DNA of 64,000 bases from Pyrocephalus nanus (taxonomy: Eukaryota > Chordata > Aves > Passeriformes > Tyrannidae), in the NCBI GenBank assembly GCA_038380795.1, contig CM076270.1:18368001-18432000 (forward strand), written 5' to 3'. The notes beneath the pieces are model-generated. The model was not told where the DNA came from. It worked only from the letters and a program-made list of their open reading frames with translations, and ran no database searches. Numbering within the stretch: position 1 is the stretch's first letter; each line of letters begins with the position of its first letter. The position numbers were made by a program, and so were the translations under genes. Shown one piece after another: positions 1 through 11,400 of the stretch.

Positions 1-1900
1 GCAGCATAGGAAAAAATGGCTTGGACAAAGATGCTGATGCCAGCCTTGTTCTCCATAAAGAAGCTCTGCTGGAAGGTAGGAGTCATGAACCTGAAAAAGC
101 CAGCACAACTCAGCACATCTCTCCAGAATTTGGATGCTCTCCCTCGCTCCCCCTGTGGTCTCCTCTGCTGTTTTCCCTGGGGCATGGCAAGGTGAGTGGG
201 TGAGGTTCACCCCCCTCCTCTCCCCCAGAGGCTCCTGGACTCCAGCAGACTGTTTTCAGTTATCTGCAGATTTTATGAGCATTTCCAAAGGTAGGGGAAG
301 GTTGCCTTCCACCATGGGTGGTCCTTCTTCAGGCACCATCATGGTCTGAAACCTTGGTACAGAAAGAAGGGAGAAATGAACAGGAGGGGAGAGGAGGTGC
401 TTACAGTAGTTTGGGGATTTCTGTACTATCCAGGCAGGTGAACTTGTTATGATCCTTCCTGCAAGCAGTGCAGCCCAGGAGGAATCTGAGATGGAGCCAA
501 AGACCAGTGAGAAGGGGACTTCTGCAAGAGAGGAGTGAGTGGAGGGAGAGGCAGAAAGAGGAGCACACCGGTGTTCCCAACCTGGAGCACCCGAAGGGAA
601 GGGCAGGCGGCTTTTGTGCAGCTCCTTGCACTGACAGCAGGTACCTACCTCCATACAATCTAACTGCAAAAGGACTGGAAAGATGCTCGGTGAAGGATCT
701 TGGCCCAGGCTAAAACCTTTTTGAGCAAACATCCCCCAATTAGTGGTAAATGTGGGCTGGCCAGCTGCCTGTCTCACTTAGGTCCATACTCCAAGGAGCC
801 ACAGGAACTCATCTGCCTTTGGGTTCCGCAGACACGTAAAGTTTAACCAGCTTATAAAGGCCAGGAAGTGCCCTAAACGACTTTGCCTGTGCAGGAAAGT
901 GTCTGCCTGCTGTGCAACCCCAGCTCCGGTGCTCATGCTCCAACAGCAGTGCTCTCAGCCAAGGGGCTGGAAGGGCACAGGGTGCTGTGTGTAAACCCGT
1001 CTAGCACCCAAGCCCTGCGCCCCAACCTGGGCCAGGCAAGCAGGCTCTGCCTCCCTGATTCTCCCAGGCAGTGCATCAATCTGCTTGCGGGGAGCTCCTT
1101 ATCCAGCCCCTCTGCAGCCAGGAAGAGGCACCAGGAATTGGCTGCATCACACATGAAAGCTGTGTCTCCCTCTTCAGTTCCCCCCATCTGCAGCCTGGCT
1201 CAGACTGGTACCAGCTTTAACAGGAACTCCTGGGGAGAGCATAAGGTTACAGTGTGAACCTGCATTCTGCAATAGCACCGTGGGTGATTTCTTTTCTGAG
1301 GGTTTATCCTGAAATACTTTACTTGTCCTTGCAGATGTTTCATCTTCTCTGATGTTGGAAAGCCCTTGGGAAGAAGACCTTGCTCTGTCCAGTGTGAGCA
1401 GAGGTATGTTGTTGTACAGGGGAATACCATCTCCATGCAAGTTGGGAATAATGCACAGTGAGATGCTGATTTTGGATACAAACTTGAAGGATATAACCCC
1501 AGACCAGATGCTGACTCCTTTCAAGGTGGAAAAACATGGATACACGTCAGAAACAGCTTGCTTGCTCTTTCCAGTTGAGCAGTGGGAGTGCAGCAGCCAG
1601 GATAGGTACAATGTACCGTGTCCTGCAGCCCTGACTGCCCACAATGGGGACTGGTGCTGATTTAAGCAGGACCTTTGTTGTTGGCTTGCACAGCCAGGGC
1701 TCAGAGTTCAAGCTTTTACGATTGCAATAATCAGGTTACCTTGCCTGGACCCTGACTAATACACAGTTTGGCAAAAATGTACTGCACGCACAGATCCCTG
1801 CTTGTGCTTTTGACAGGGAAGATGCTGAAAGTAATTAAAGGCTGAGGCCAGTTTAAGCCAGCCAGTATCCATGTGCCTCGTTTTCCATGCCACGGGCATC
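1..1900. other. 5' flank, no gene recognised
   Basis: No recognisable protein, RNA gene or mobile element was seen here. Open frames on both strands (for example a minus-strand frame at 256-777) have no family resemblance and read like chance frames. One exon-like cassette at 1335-1403 has a pyrimidine-tract AG before it and a GTATGT donor after it, but nothing connects it to a gene. If transcription of ST6GAL1 starts in the CpG island to the right, this stretch is its upstream flank. Confidence 0.5.
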
Positions 1901-2263
1901 CCTCGGTGGGGACCCGAGGGAACCGTAGGCCAGAGGGCTCTCCCGGGGCGGCCCTAAAATAGGTGCTGGGGGAGGCTGCCTGCGGCTCGCTAATGAAGTA
2001 TTGACGTCTCTGCAGCGTCTATTCAAAATGAGCCCGTAGTGATGGAGTTGGATGGCAGCTCTGCCCGTGCCAGTAACGGGGACGATCGCTTTTTGCGCCT
2101 TTCCAGAGCGACATCCCCGAGGCTGGCGGGCAGGGCCCGCCGTGGGGCTCCCACCCCAGGGTGCTGCGGGGAGCTGGGGACACGTTCTGCAAGGAACATG
2201 CGGTCCCGAGCGAGCCCCTCCCCAGCCCGGTGTCACCGCTGCCAGGGCTGAAGGGGTACCCGG

Positions 2264-2289
2264 GCTGTGCTGTGCTGTGCTGTGCTGGG
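2264..2289. repeat. CTGTG microsatellite in CpG island
   Basis: Four full tandem copies of the pentamer CTGTG plus a partial fifth copy lie at 2265-2287, within the CpG island and about 200 bp upstream of the predicted first-exon donor. Short pentameric tracts like this are length-polymorphic; no function is implied. Confidence 0.7.
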
Positions 2290-2439
2290 GGGCGGCCGGT
2301 CAGAGGCACCGCTCCTCCTCTCCGCAGCTCTGCCACGGTGGGAGGACGGGCAGGGTGCGGAGGATGCCCCGTGCCCGCCTAGCTAGCCGGGCTGGCGGCG
2401 GCGCCTCCCCCGAGCGGCGGCCCCCGCCCCCCCGCCTCA

Positions 2440-2487
2440 GCGCCTTAAATGCCTCGGCCGCGGCGGCAACAAAGGCGGGCGGCGGCG
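2440..2487 (+). other. ST6GAL1: Putative 5' non-coding first exon (3' part)
   Basis: The GC-rich run ends in GGCGGCG followed by GTGAGTG, a near-consensus 5' splice site at 2488. The transcription start is unknown, so the left boundary is arbitrary. Joining this donor to the acceptor at 25507/25508 would give a short spliced 5'UTR before the coding exons. An ATG at 2449 would open a frame continuous with the next exon and ending there, making it an upstream ORF if the start site lies 5' of it. The assignment rests on splice-site quality and position only. Confidence 0.4.
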
Positions 2488-5400
2488 GTGAGTGAGGGAC
2501 CGGCCGAGGGCCGGCGGGGCCGGGCTGGCGGTGAGGGGCAGCGGGTCGGCGGGGAGAGAGGCACTGCCTGAGGGGCAGGCGTGGTCGCAGGTGCCGTGGG
2601 AGGGCGGGAAGGGCCGCGCCCAGCCCGGCCCCGTCGCCCTCAGGGGTTTCCACTTCGGCGTGAGGCGGACCCGCGGGTGTGGGTGGGCCCCGGGGAGCGG
2701 CGCGGGGCGGGCGAGCGCCAGCTCGTAACTTTATTAATTCTTATTATCATTTATCACTGTAATCCCATCAATATAAACTTGGAAGCGGCGGACGCGTGTG
2801 GCCGTGGCTGCCCTGGCTCCCCGTCACCCCTGCCCCGGCTTCTCTCCCCGCTCGGCGGGGCTTTGCCAGCACAAAACTCGGTGGTGGGCGCGGAGCCCGC
2901 GCGGTTCCGCCACTGAGGGAGAGAGGATGGGCGGGGGATGAGGCAGATCGCGGCCCCTGCCTTTCCTTCGGCTTGTGCTTACCCTCGCCCGAATTTTGGC
3001 AGATCTTTGCTGGCCTGGGTCAGCCCGCACGGACCCGCGAGTTGTAGCAGGGGATACCGCGCTCTGAGTCATTTTAGAAGTAGCTGCATTCGTTTCTAAT
3101 AGCGCACAGCAGGTCAGGCTGCAGAGACTGAATAATATGTAGTGTGTCTTCTGTGCTGCCGTGCTCTAGGCTTTTCTTTCAGGGCAAATCTTTGTTGCTG
3201 TGTTTCTGAGCCCCCAGTAAATCAGGGCGGTGGAAGGGGAGCAGGGGCTGAAGGAGTGGGAACTGCTGCTGCTCTTTGCTGTTTCCATATCCGCTTGCTG
3301 CAACTGGTTCTAATCACCGACAGTGTCAAAACAAATATCTGAGAGGGGAAAGGTGCCATCGTGGGGCAGCTGGATCTAGCAGGAGATTTTCCTGGCTGTG
3401 AGGGAGTGAGAAACCAGAGCTGCCTATTAATATGTGAGGAATGAATCTAACTTGCTATGTGCAACTCCTCCTTTAGTGACACGTTCACAAGACTGCACTT
3501 GCCCCAAGACTGGTAGTTAACCTAACGGGATTTTATAACCCTCCTCACACAAAGGATTGGGGAATCATTTTTCTGAGCTGGGATAACCTTAAATATATTG
3601 GAGAGCAGTGATTCAAGCCTACACCATTCTTCTGCTTTCAGAGAGGAGTCTGTAGATGGAGACCCCAGCAGAATGGGGCAGGTGTACCTGAGGTATGTTA
3701 CTGAGGGGCAAAGGGACAGCTTTCTGTCCTCGGCTTTTGCTGCTAAACCTGGTTATTGTATTGACCTTTGCTATGCATCTTGGAGAGTTGCCCTCATCTG
3801 CTGGGATCCAGGACAAGGTAACAAACACACATCCCTTGTGCTTTGTTACTGTGTCAGGGAAGATTTAGGTGAAGCTATAGAGAGGTGAGGAGTTCATACA
3901 GATAGGAGTGATGCTAAATGTTCCTCGGGAGAAAAAATATTACCAGGAAATATCTTCCCCAGAAGGCCCCTGGGACAGAGGCCAAGAGTGTCTAATGAGG
4001 CAAACTTTTCTTATTAGCTGCAGTTCTTAATGTTGGAGGGTGAGGGCATGTGGGGTTGCAGTCAGCAAACCTGAGCACCTCTGAGGACAGACAGCCCGTT
4101 TCCCGGGCTCCTTTGTTCCGGGCAGCTGCTCTCCTTGCTGTGGCATAAGCTGCTGCTCTGGAGGTGATCCAGGTGCTGAGTCCAGGCAAATCATCTGTTT
4201 CCTTCTGGTTTAGCAAATGAGTTGGTTTGGTGTTGGTGCTGCAGAGACAAGCAGCTCTGCAGTGCTGAGGTGTGTGCTGGGGAACCTCGGGCACAGCTGC
4301 TGTCAGTGCTGGGGACAGGACAGCTATGCAGGGCTGCAGCTTGGCTCCATATAAATCTGTCTACTGGCTTCCTTTCCTTCATTTAGTGCTCGCTTCCCTT
4401 AGGTAAGCAAAATACTGTGGAATGGGCTCTGTTTTGGGGGCTTTGAGGGAACATTGTGGGTCCCCTGACAAAATGTGTTCCTCTGGCAAAAGAGGTGGCT
4501 GGCCTAGAAATGGAGATAGACACTCTGTGCAGTGAGGTGCCACATAATCACTGGAGCTGCAGTGCTCAGCTGGGTGTGTACGTGGCTCCTGCTGGCAGCA
4601 AATGCGAGGTCAGGTTTCAGAAAACAAGAGAAATATGTGATCATCTCTACCTAATTCCTTGACACAAAGGTGTTTGCTGATGAATCTTTGATGAGCAGGT
4701 TGCTTGCTTTGCTCGCTACTGTTTCTTTGCAAATACTCTAACTTGGTTAAAACCAAGCAGTGGAAATGAAGGTGTGTCACTGTTCACAGAGACCTAGTTT
4801 TCCAGGGACAAAATAGGCAAGTACTTAAACCTTGGTTTGCAGTGACTGCTGGCAGAGTCGTCATCTGCAGGAGCTGGAAATGTGTGGGAGGAATTAGAGG
4901 TGCCAGTATGAGGTGGACAGGGGTGGTCTAATGAAGGGCAAAGCAGATGCAGCTTGTAATGTATTGTATCTTAACTCTGTCCTTGAGACAGTGGTGCAGG
5001 AGAAACTGCTGCAGAAGCAGATTACTGTATATTCAGAGGCTTATGTCCCTGCTGGCCTCTGTTGGAAGACACAGGGACACTGAAGGGCAGTCCCTGCGCT
5101 GAAGGGAGTGTGTCCATGGCACTGCCCAAACAGGCACCTTTAACCACAGGCCCTTGGCAGAACATATCTTGCCCAGCTCCTGTCTTGTCCAGGCTGTAAG
5201 AACTGGAGGATGATAATGGGTGCTGGCCCAAATCAGTGTCAGGTTGCCCTGCCCTTTGCTCACAGGCTGACTGACACGGAGGAGGTATTCGAACTCAAGT
5301 TCTTTCATGTCCAGTGTTCCTCCTGACACCCTTGATCTGTTGAATTGGCAGCTCCAGGAAGGGCAGGAATGATGCCACAGACTTATGGTCCTCCTCCCTT

Positions 5401-6906
5401 TCCACAGAAGAGGCTCAGTGGTGCACACAGCTCTTGGTGAAAATGTCATTTTCCTGTTCTCTACTCAACACTCAGAAATTTCCCAGTGAAAGATCGGACA
5501 GAATTGTCTTGATGATCTTCTGAAAAGTGCATGGATCTTTTCCATAGCCCTCAGATTTTGGTAGAGTGATGTAAATCACAATTCTGCACAGGATTAGCAA
5601 TCAAAGAGCATTATGAATCAATCTGGTACTTTGTCTTAACCATAGCCCCTCTTAGATTGCTGACCTACATACTCCAGCTTTCACTTTAACTGCTTCACCA
5701 GGAATGGACTTTGTTTCTGAGTTTAAGGTGGCCCAGCTGCTGGAGATCTTTGTGTTTGAAGAACGTTTTCATTGAGATTATGTAGGGATTTACTAAAACT
5801 CCTGGTGACTTCAGATGTGCTTGAAGTCTGTGCTGCTTGACTGTCAATGAAGTGTGAAATATAAGTGGTTCCTTTGAATGTTCTTTTAATTATAATTGTG
5901 CTGATGAAAAACCTAGAAGATGAAATAAGATGCTTTCAGTATAAAATGCTCTTAGATGTCTAGCCAGCAGAGATCATTGTTATCAGATCCTCTAATCACT
6001 TGTGTGATTAAAACCTTGGAAAAACTTATATATTTGAGCCAGTTGCTTATAGGCAAGAAAGAAGTTTTATTGCCTTTCTGAAGTATGTTCTGCAAGCTCA
6101 GCCTTTAGTGAGATGTAAACCCAAAGCTGCTTCTGTAGAACCCCTCCCTGCAGTCACTGATGATATTGATGTTAATGCACATCTGCTTGTTCCACTCATA
6201 GATGAGTTCTCCTACTGGTTCCAGAGTGAGGAGGTGAACAATGATAAAAAGGAGAGTCCAGAACTGGGTCTGCAAAACAGTGACTCGGTTGTTTTAAGGC
6301 AGCACTTAAACCCATTCCTAGCTGTCATTATGATTTCAGCTCTGCGGAATAGATCCCTTGGTTTGAAGAATGCTGGGAAGCAACAAGAAGTGCATGTACT
6401 GGTGTGCTTGTGCTTCCCAGCATGTACCAGTAGACTGCACATGGGCCAGGAGCTTGTCTGTGAAACCAGAACTGGGATTCTTGAAACAGGGAAGAGAGGA
6501 AGTCTGTCCTCTGGTTTTGTCTCAGCAGGTTCCAAGTGCTGCCTCTGCCTAGCTTGGGTTTGCTGGTCCCTCTGCAGCGTTTGGAAGCTGCCTGAGGTGC
6601 TTGGCTTGGGGTGTCTCTGAACTTACAGCTCTGCCAGCAAGTTATCAGATGTTCTTAAATATTTGCTCGTGGTCTGTAGCTCACAAGTTACCACAGTGTC
6701 CGTTCTCAAGCAGAGGTTGTGCAGAAAGCTGCAACACAGCATTTGGCTGTTTCTTTTTCTGTAGTAGCTGAAGAAAGGTTTGTTTGCGAGACCTTTATTT
6801 AAAATGGAAACTCTGCCCAGAACATCCCCCCTTTCACCAACAGGAAGCTGAAGGGCAGGGAGGTCTTTGCTTTTGTATGTTGTCTCCTGTGCCCCAGACT
6901 CCTTTG

Positions 6907-6940
6907 CCTGGGAATGGTGCATTCCTGGGAATGGTGCATT
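6907..6940. repeat. Perfect 17-bp tandem duplication
   Basis: The 17-mer CCTGGGAATGGTGCATT occurs twice in direct succession without mismatch, at 6907-6923 and 6924-6940. Perfect identity suggests a recent replication-slippage or microhomology duplication. Confidence 0.85.
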
Positions 6941-7822
6941 GGTACAGGCAGAGGAGAGCTCTGTGCCAGACTGTGCTCCTGACTGTTCTTCTGGGCTCCT
7001 GATGTGTGTTCCAACCGGGAACTGGAAGCTACTGCAAACGAACTGAGGAAAGCTGGTGCTGGTGCATGCCTTGGTGCTGCCGGAGGAAGTGGAGAGCCCA
7101 AACCATCCAGCACAGGATGCCAGTCTGGCTGGCTGTGTTTTGCACACTGAGCTGTTCAGCAGCTCCCGTGGCACTGGCAGGAGTGTTTGTCACACAGCCC
7201 AGTCTTATGCCTGGGACTCCTGGGGGTGAGGGAAACAAGCTAGTGCTCCCCTCATCAGTATTGCATCCGTCCTCTTAGGGTGGCTGCAGCAGTTTGGATT
7301 TTCAGCTGTAGAATTTTGCAGAAAAACAGAGGTTGTTGACAGCAGGGATTAACTTATTAATATGCATTATGACTTGCCTTTGTCTTTGTGGTACAGCACT
7401 TGCTGATTAGGAAATTAAAGGTGTTCCAATCAGCCTGACTTCGTTCACTGGATTTTCTGCAAATAACCTGCATGTGCCAGCAGAGTCCCGAGTCTGTGGG
7501 GAGAGTGTGGTGATGCCCACTGGGATGGGATGACATTGAAAATTGCCATGGCAGTCATGCAGCAATGATAGCTGCGTTCTAAAGTGGATCTCCTGGGGAC
7601 TAAAAGAAATCTGTAGTCCTGGTTTCCTCGTGCTCATCTCAAGGACCTGCTTTTTACCTTGGAATAACATTTAATGGGCAGTACCAGAGTAATTACTTTT
7701 TTTTTTTTCCTACCCCTACATTTTTTTGTAAAGCAGAATCCTCAGGAAAGTCTGCGAGCTCTGTGCTTTCTGAGCACAGTGGCTGAGGCACAGAGTACCT
7801 CGAAAGCAATTAGTTTGCATTT

Positions 7823-7841
7823 AAAATAAATAAATAAATAA
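7823..7841. repeat. AAAT/TAAA microsatellite
   Basis: Four to five tandem copies of a TAAA tetramer lie in an otherwise unremarkable non-coding stretch. Confidence 0.7.
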
Positions 7842-8191
7842 GATTCTCTGATGGCTCAGAGAAGGTGCCTTCACGCTGAGTTGCATTGCCTAGCAAGACT
7901 GAAAATTTGAGGATGGTCCTTTGTTACATAAGTTGGGTTGTTAACGTTTATTTGTTTGGTTTTAGGAATTTCTTCTCATTCCCCAAAGGTTTAGTTCTGC
8001 AGAACTACATACATACATAACATAACTTTAGCACAGAGGTAGAGAATAACTGTGTAAATTCTTGGTTATCCCGCTGACCTGACTGTAATCCTGCCATCCT
8101 TTGTGCTTGCAAGGGGTCTTAAAGAAATTAGAAATTTAAATGTACAAGATTGTAATAGCTAGGATGAAGCTAATCTCACTGTTGCTTGTGT

Positions 8192-8425
8192 GAGACCCCA
8201 CATGCAGTGCTCTTCCAGCTCTGGGGTCTGCAGCACAGGAAGGACATGGACCTGTTGGAGCAAGTCTGGAGGAGCCCCCCAAAATGATCAGAGGGATGGA
8301 GCAGCTCTGCTATGAGGAAAGGCTGAGAGAATTGGGGTTGTTCAGCCTGGAGAAGAGAAGCATTTGGGCTGACCTAATTGCAGCCTTCCGGTACCTGAAA
8401 GGAGCCTGCAAGAAAGGTGGAGAGG

Positions 8426-8428
<3 letters not shown>
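8192..8428 (+). mobile_element. CR1 LINE fragment (ORF2 C-terminal end)
   Basis: The sequence resembles the end of the reverse transcriptase ORF2 of avian CR1 non-LTR retrotransposons. The conceptual translation includes the family-typical [14 protein letters not shown] stretch at about 8318-8362, preceded by the usual region with ATGGACCTGTTGGAGCA and GATCAGAGGGATGGAGCA. It is 5'-truncated, as is typical for CR1, and carries disrupting substitutions. It stops abruptly at a 37-base T run where CR1 copies normally have only a short T stretch. It is an inactive relic on the + strand. Confidence 0.85.
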
Positions 8429-8465
<37 letters not shown>

Positions 8466-8470
8466 CTTTT
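8429..8470. repeat. T37 homopolymer adjoining CR1
   Basis: An uninterrupted run of 37 T (8429-8465), one C, then TTTT. It abuts the CR1 fragment. The flanking sequence after it does not continue the CR1 alignment as I recall it. Confidence 0.9.
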
Positions 8471-11400
8471 AACAAGAGCCTTTGCACCTTTCTGAGCAAA
8501 AGGCATCATGCTAGGGATCTCCAACAAACGCTGCAGGGGCAGGTTTTAGTGGAACACAGGTGGGATTCAGGTTGAAGGAATCGGGAGCATAGATGAAATA
8601 GACCCCTGGTGTGTTTTAATTGGAGGCAGAGGGATTCCCAAAGGCAAAAACGGGATTGATAGAAATAAGTGTTGCTTTTGCCTGTGACAGGAAAGGGTAT
8701 TTTGAGAGCCGTGGGAGTGCCCAGCTGGAGAGCAAAGAACAGCAGTGCTGGAAGGCCACTTTAATTCAGGAACGCCTTGTGTGATGGGTTAGTCAGGCTT
8801 TCTGCTCGTCCTACAAAGTGAGGGATCGCTGGCATTTTCAGGCTCCTCGAATTTAATTTAACCTGTGATTAAAGAACAGCCATCTTGAATCCTGCAGAGT
8901 GAGCAGCTCACCTCTGGATGGAGGAGTCTGGAAAGGTGCTGTAGATTTGGCACTGAGCAGTGGCTCCATTTGATGTGGGCACGAACCACGGCCTGCTGTA
9001 ACAGAGGGGTCTGAAAAGTGCAGAGAGGAGGGAGAGTTGCATGGAAAGAATCTAATTTTCCTTGGATCTATGTGCTGGGAATTATTTTAGGCCTTGTGGA
9101 TGTGGCTCAGCAATTTCAAATGTGGTTAAAAGTGTGTTTTTAAAAACCAACGGAAACTCCTTCAAATCTGCACCTGGGGTAAAAATCAATTTAATTTTTC
9201 AGTGTGTCATAGCTCACCTCTGCTTTCTCAGTTTCAGTTTTGGAAAATTCTTATCATTTTGTAAATCACTTTGAAAATCACTTTATAAAACATCCATATC
9301 TTTCAGTTGAACTAGGTGCTCTAAGGCTGAGAAGTTTTCCTAGTTATTAGGGAGTGCAATTGGGTAACTATTTTATTAAATATTCATGGATGGATCGTTT
9401 AATTAGACAGAGGATCATATACTTGCAATCTAAGGAGAAAAATTCAGAAAGCCTAATTAAAGATTAGTTGTAAAATTTGATGTCGGAAATGATGTTAAGT
9501 TTCAGTGTGGACACTTAATTAAAATCAGTTTAGTTCATGCTGGAAGTGAATAGGAATGAAGGAAATTTAAGCTTACCATAGCTACAGATGTGGGGGTGTA
9601 CCAAGGTCATTAATGCATGTTAACTCATACTTTTAAAATTAATTCCTGACATTAATTTGTCTTGATTCTTCCCATCTGTCTCCGTGCAGACAACACTCTG
9701 GAGGCCTCACATTTTTGAGGTATTGCAGAAATGACTTCTCCCCACTATTCCTTTGCAGCATCTGAGCTGAGATTTTACGCTGGGTGAGGACAGCAAGTCA
9801 AGCCCTGCAGGTGATGTTTGAAATGCTTAATTTTCCCCTAATCGTTGCCTGGCTGGTGCCTGCGTTTCACATCTGTGCAGTGCCCTCAGGCGTGACCGTC
9901 ATGGCCTGCCCGCTGCACCAGGGCTGAGCGGTGGGGTGGCTGCCTGGGAGCCTGCAGGGCAGGAAAGGGCTCTGCCCCAGCCCCTTCTGCTCACGGCTTA
10001 GCTCTGCTTCAGCAGGGTTTAGGCTGAGCCTCAGCCCTCCCCATCTGTCAGAACCCTCATCGGGCAGTGCTCGGCGTGCTCGGCTTGCTCAGCACCTCGT
10101 CTGCGTCTGACTGGCAGCTGAGCTGATGAAACCAGTCACTGCTGTCAGGAGATCTCAGATCTTTCTTCCCAGCTCCTACCCATGTGGATCTCCCCCGGAT
10201 GGCATAACTCCCTGATCTGAAGGACAACAAACCTAGGGTGTGACTGAACACGGCACAGGGTTTGCAGTAGGTGGAGGGGGCAGCTGTGTCCCCCAGTCAT
10301 GCAGCCCCAGCACGTGCTGTTCTGGGCCAGCTGGTGCTGGGCACTTTGGGATGATGGTGGTAATGACTTTTGGAGAGCCTGAGCCACCATGGCTGCCCTA
10401 AGGCCACCTGCCAGGGCTTTGGTAAGCACAGGCTGTGCTGGTGGGCAGGGTTCTGTCACTGGCTTTGTCCATTGCTGGCTGTTTTTCTGAAGTGAAAGCA
10501 CTCAGGCTGGAAGTGAAGGTTATCATGTCCTGCTTCTCCCCACCTGAGGTTGCCCCACAGGCTGTTGCATGTTTTAATGCTGTGTGTCACAATCCTGAAG
10601 CTGTTTTAAAGCATTTTCTTCAGCTAAATTCCTGGCTAGCCATATGCTCCAAGAAACCTGCTCTTCCTTCCAGTATTGCTCCTTCTGCTCCTTCTAGCCC
10701 ATTTCAGTTCTTGGCAGATTCCTAAACTGCCATCTCCTAGGGAGCTTTGGGTCTCCCTGGTCGTTGAGCATCTCTTAGCCCTCCCACATCCTTGGCTTGC
10801 TTTCTTTTATGTGTCATGAAAACAAACTCCAGGAGAAAAATAAACAAAACAAACCAGCCACAAAAAAAACAAAAAACCCAAACCCCTCTTCAAATGTCCA
10901 GATCCATTCTATCTCTTCTCTGTAGTTGCACTTGTTGTCTTTCTGAAAACTGAACTTTGCTGTTGGTGTTATCAGTAATTCTAACGAATTTTTTTTAATA
11001 GCTGTTACCAGGAGCCTGTTAGCTGTGTGTTTGTGTCAAAAAGCAGGTGTGATGGTTCAGAGCAGATAAGTTGCAAAAACTACCCCCTTAAAAAAAGCCT
11101 GTGGAGAAGCTACTTTGGTGTTACTCACTGGAAAAATGAGCAATTCTTCAACTCTGGTTTGGGGAACAGGATCAAGGAAGTTGAATTCATCTCGAGCAAG
11201 ATGGATTTGAAATGAAAATATTGGTCTTTGTATTATCTTGTCTGAGGAAAGCAGTGAGAAAATTCTGCTTATTTGGTAGTTGTGGAAAAAGATCCTGGTG
11301 GGACAATGCCTAGATAAGACTGCTGCTGAGTGAGAGATTGGATTAGCCATAATTTGCACAGGTCATTTTCCTTCCTGCCACTGCTTGCCCCCCCCCGCCA

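Larger units (their letters stand above)
1900..3060. promoter_or_regulatory. ST6GAL1: CpG island, candidate ST6GAL1 promoter
   Basis: CpG dinucleotides are dense from about 1900 to 3060, while the surrounding sequence is CpG-poor, so this is a clear CpG island by eye. It contains GC-box-like CCCGCCC/GGGCGGG motifs at about 2422-2437 and 2700-2712, a TTAAAT element at 2445-2450, and a strong GTGAGT donor at 2488. CpG islands usually mark vertebrate promoters. The only gene downstream on the + strand is ST6GAL1, whose mammalian orthologues use distant untranslated first exons, so assigning the island to it is reasonable but inferred. It could instead, or also, drive a divergent minus-strand transcript. 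A strikingly AT-rich patch (2728-2785) interrupts the island. Confidence 0.65.
3061..8190. other. Non-coding stretch (likely first intron of ST6GAL1)
   Basis: No recognisable coding exon was found. A 51-nt cassette at 3642-3692 is bounded by a good pyrimidine-AG and by GTATGT, so it could be an alternative untranslated exon. A 171-codon frame at 6108-6620 resembles no family I know. Short repeats include a perfect 17-bp tandem duplication (6907-6940) and an AAAT microsatellite (about 7823-7841). Otherwise the sequence looks like ordinary unique intronic DNA. Confidence 0.5.

Noticed and set aside
256..777. 173-codon minus-strand open frame
   Set aside because: No domain; upstream flank of the CpG island with no supporting splice or promoter signal.
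1335..1403. Exon-like cassette (CTTGCAG ... GAG|GTATGT) with a Cys-rich translation
   Set aside because: Good splice outline, but no neighbouring exon, gene or domain supports it.
2052..2495. 147-codon frame inside the CpG island
   Set aside because: GC-rich islands lack stop codons by composition; Ala/Pro/Gly/Arg-rich translation has no family signature.
6108..6620. 170-codon plus-strand frame whose first half looks protein-like
   Set aside because: The acidic first half is suggestive, but I recognise no family, the second half degenerates to Cys/Leu-rich sequence, and no splice partners are evident.
6623..7174. 183-codon minus-strand open frame
   Set aside because: No similarity to a known family, low-complexity Ser/Thr/Cys mix.
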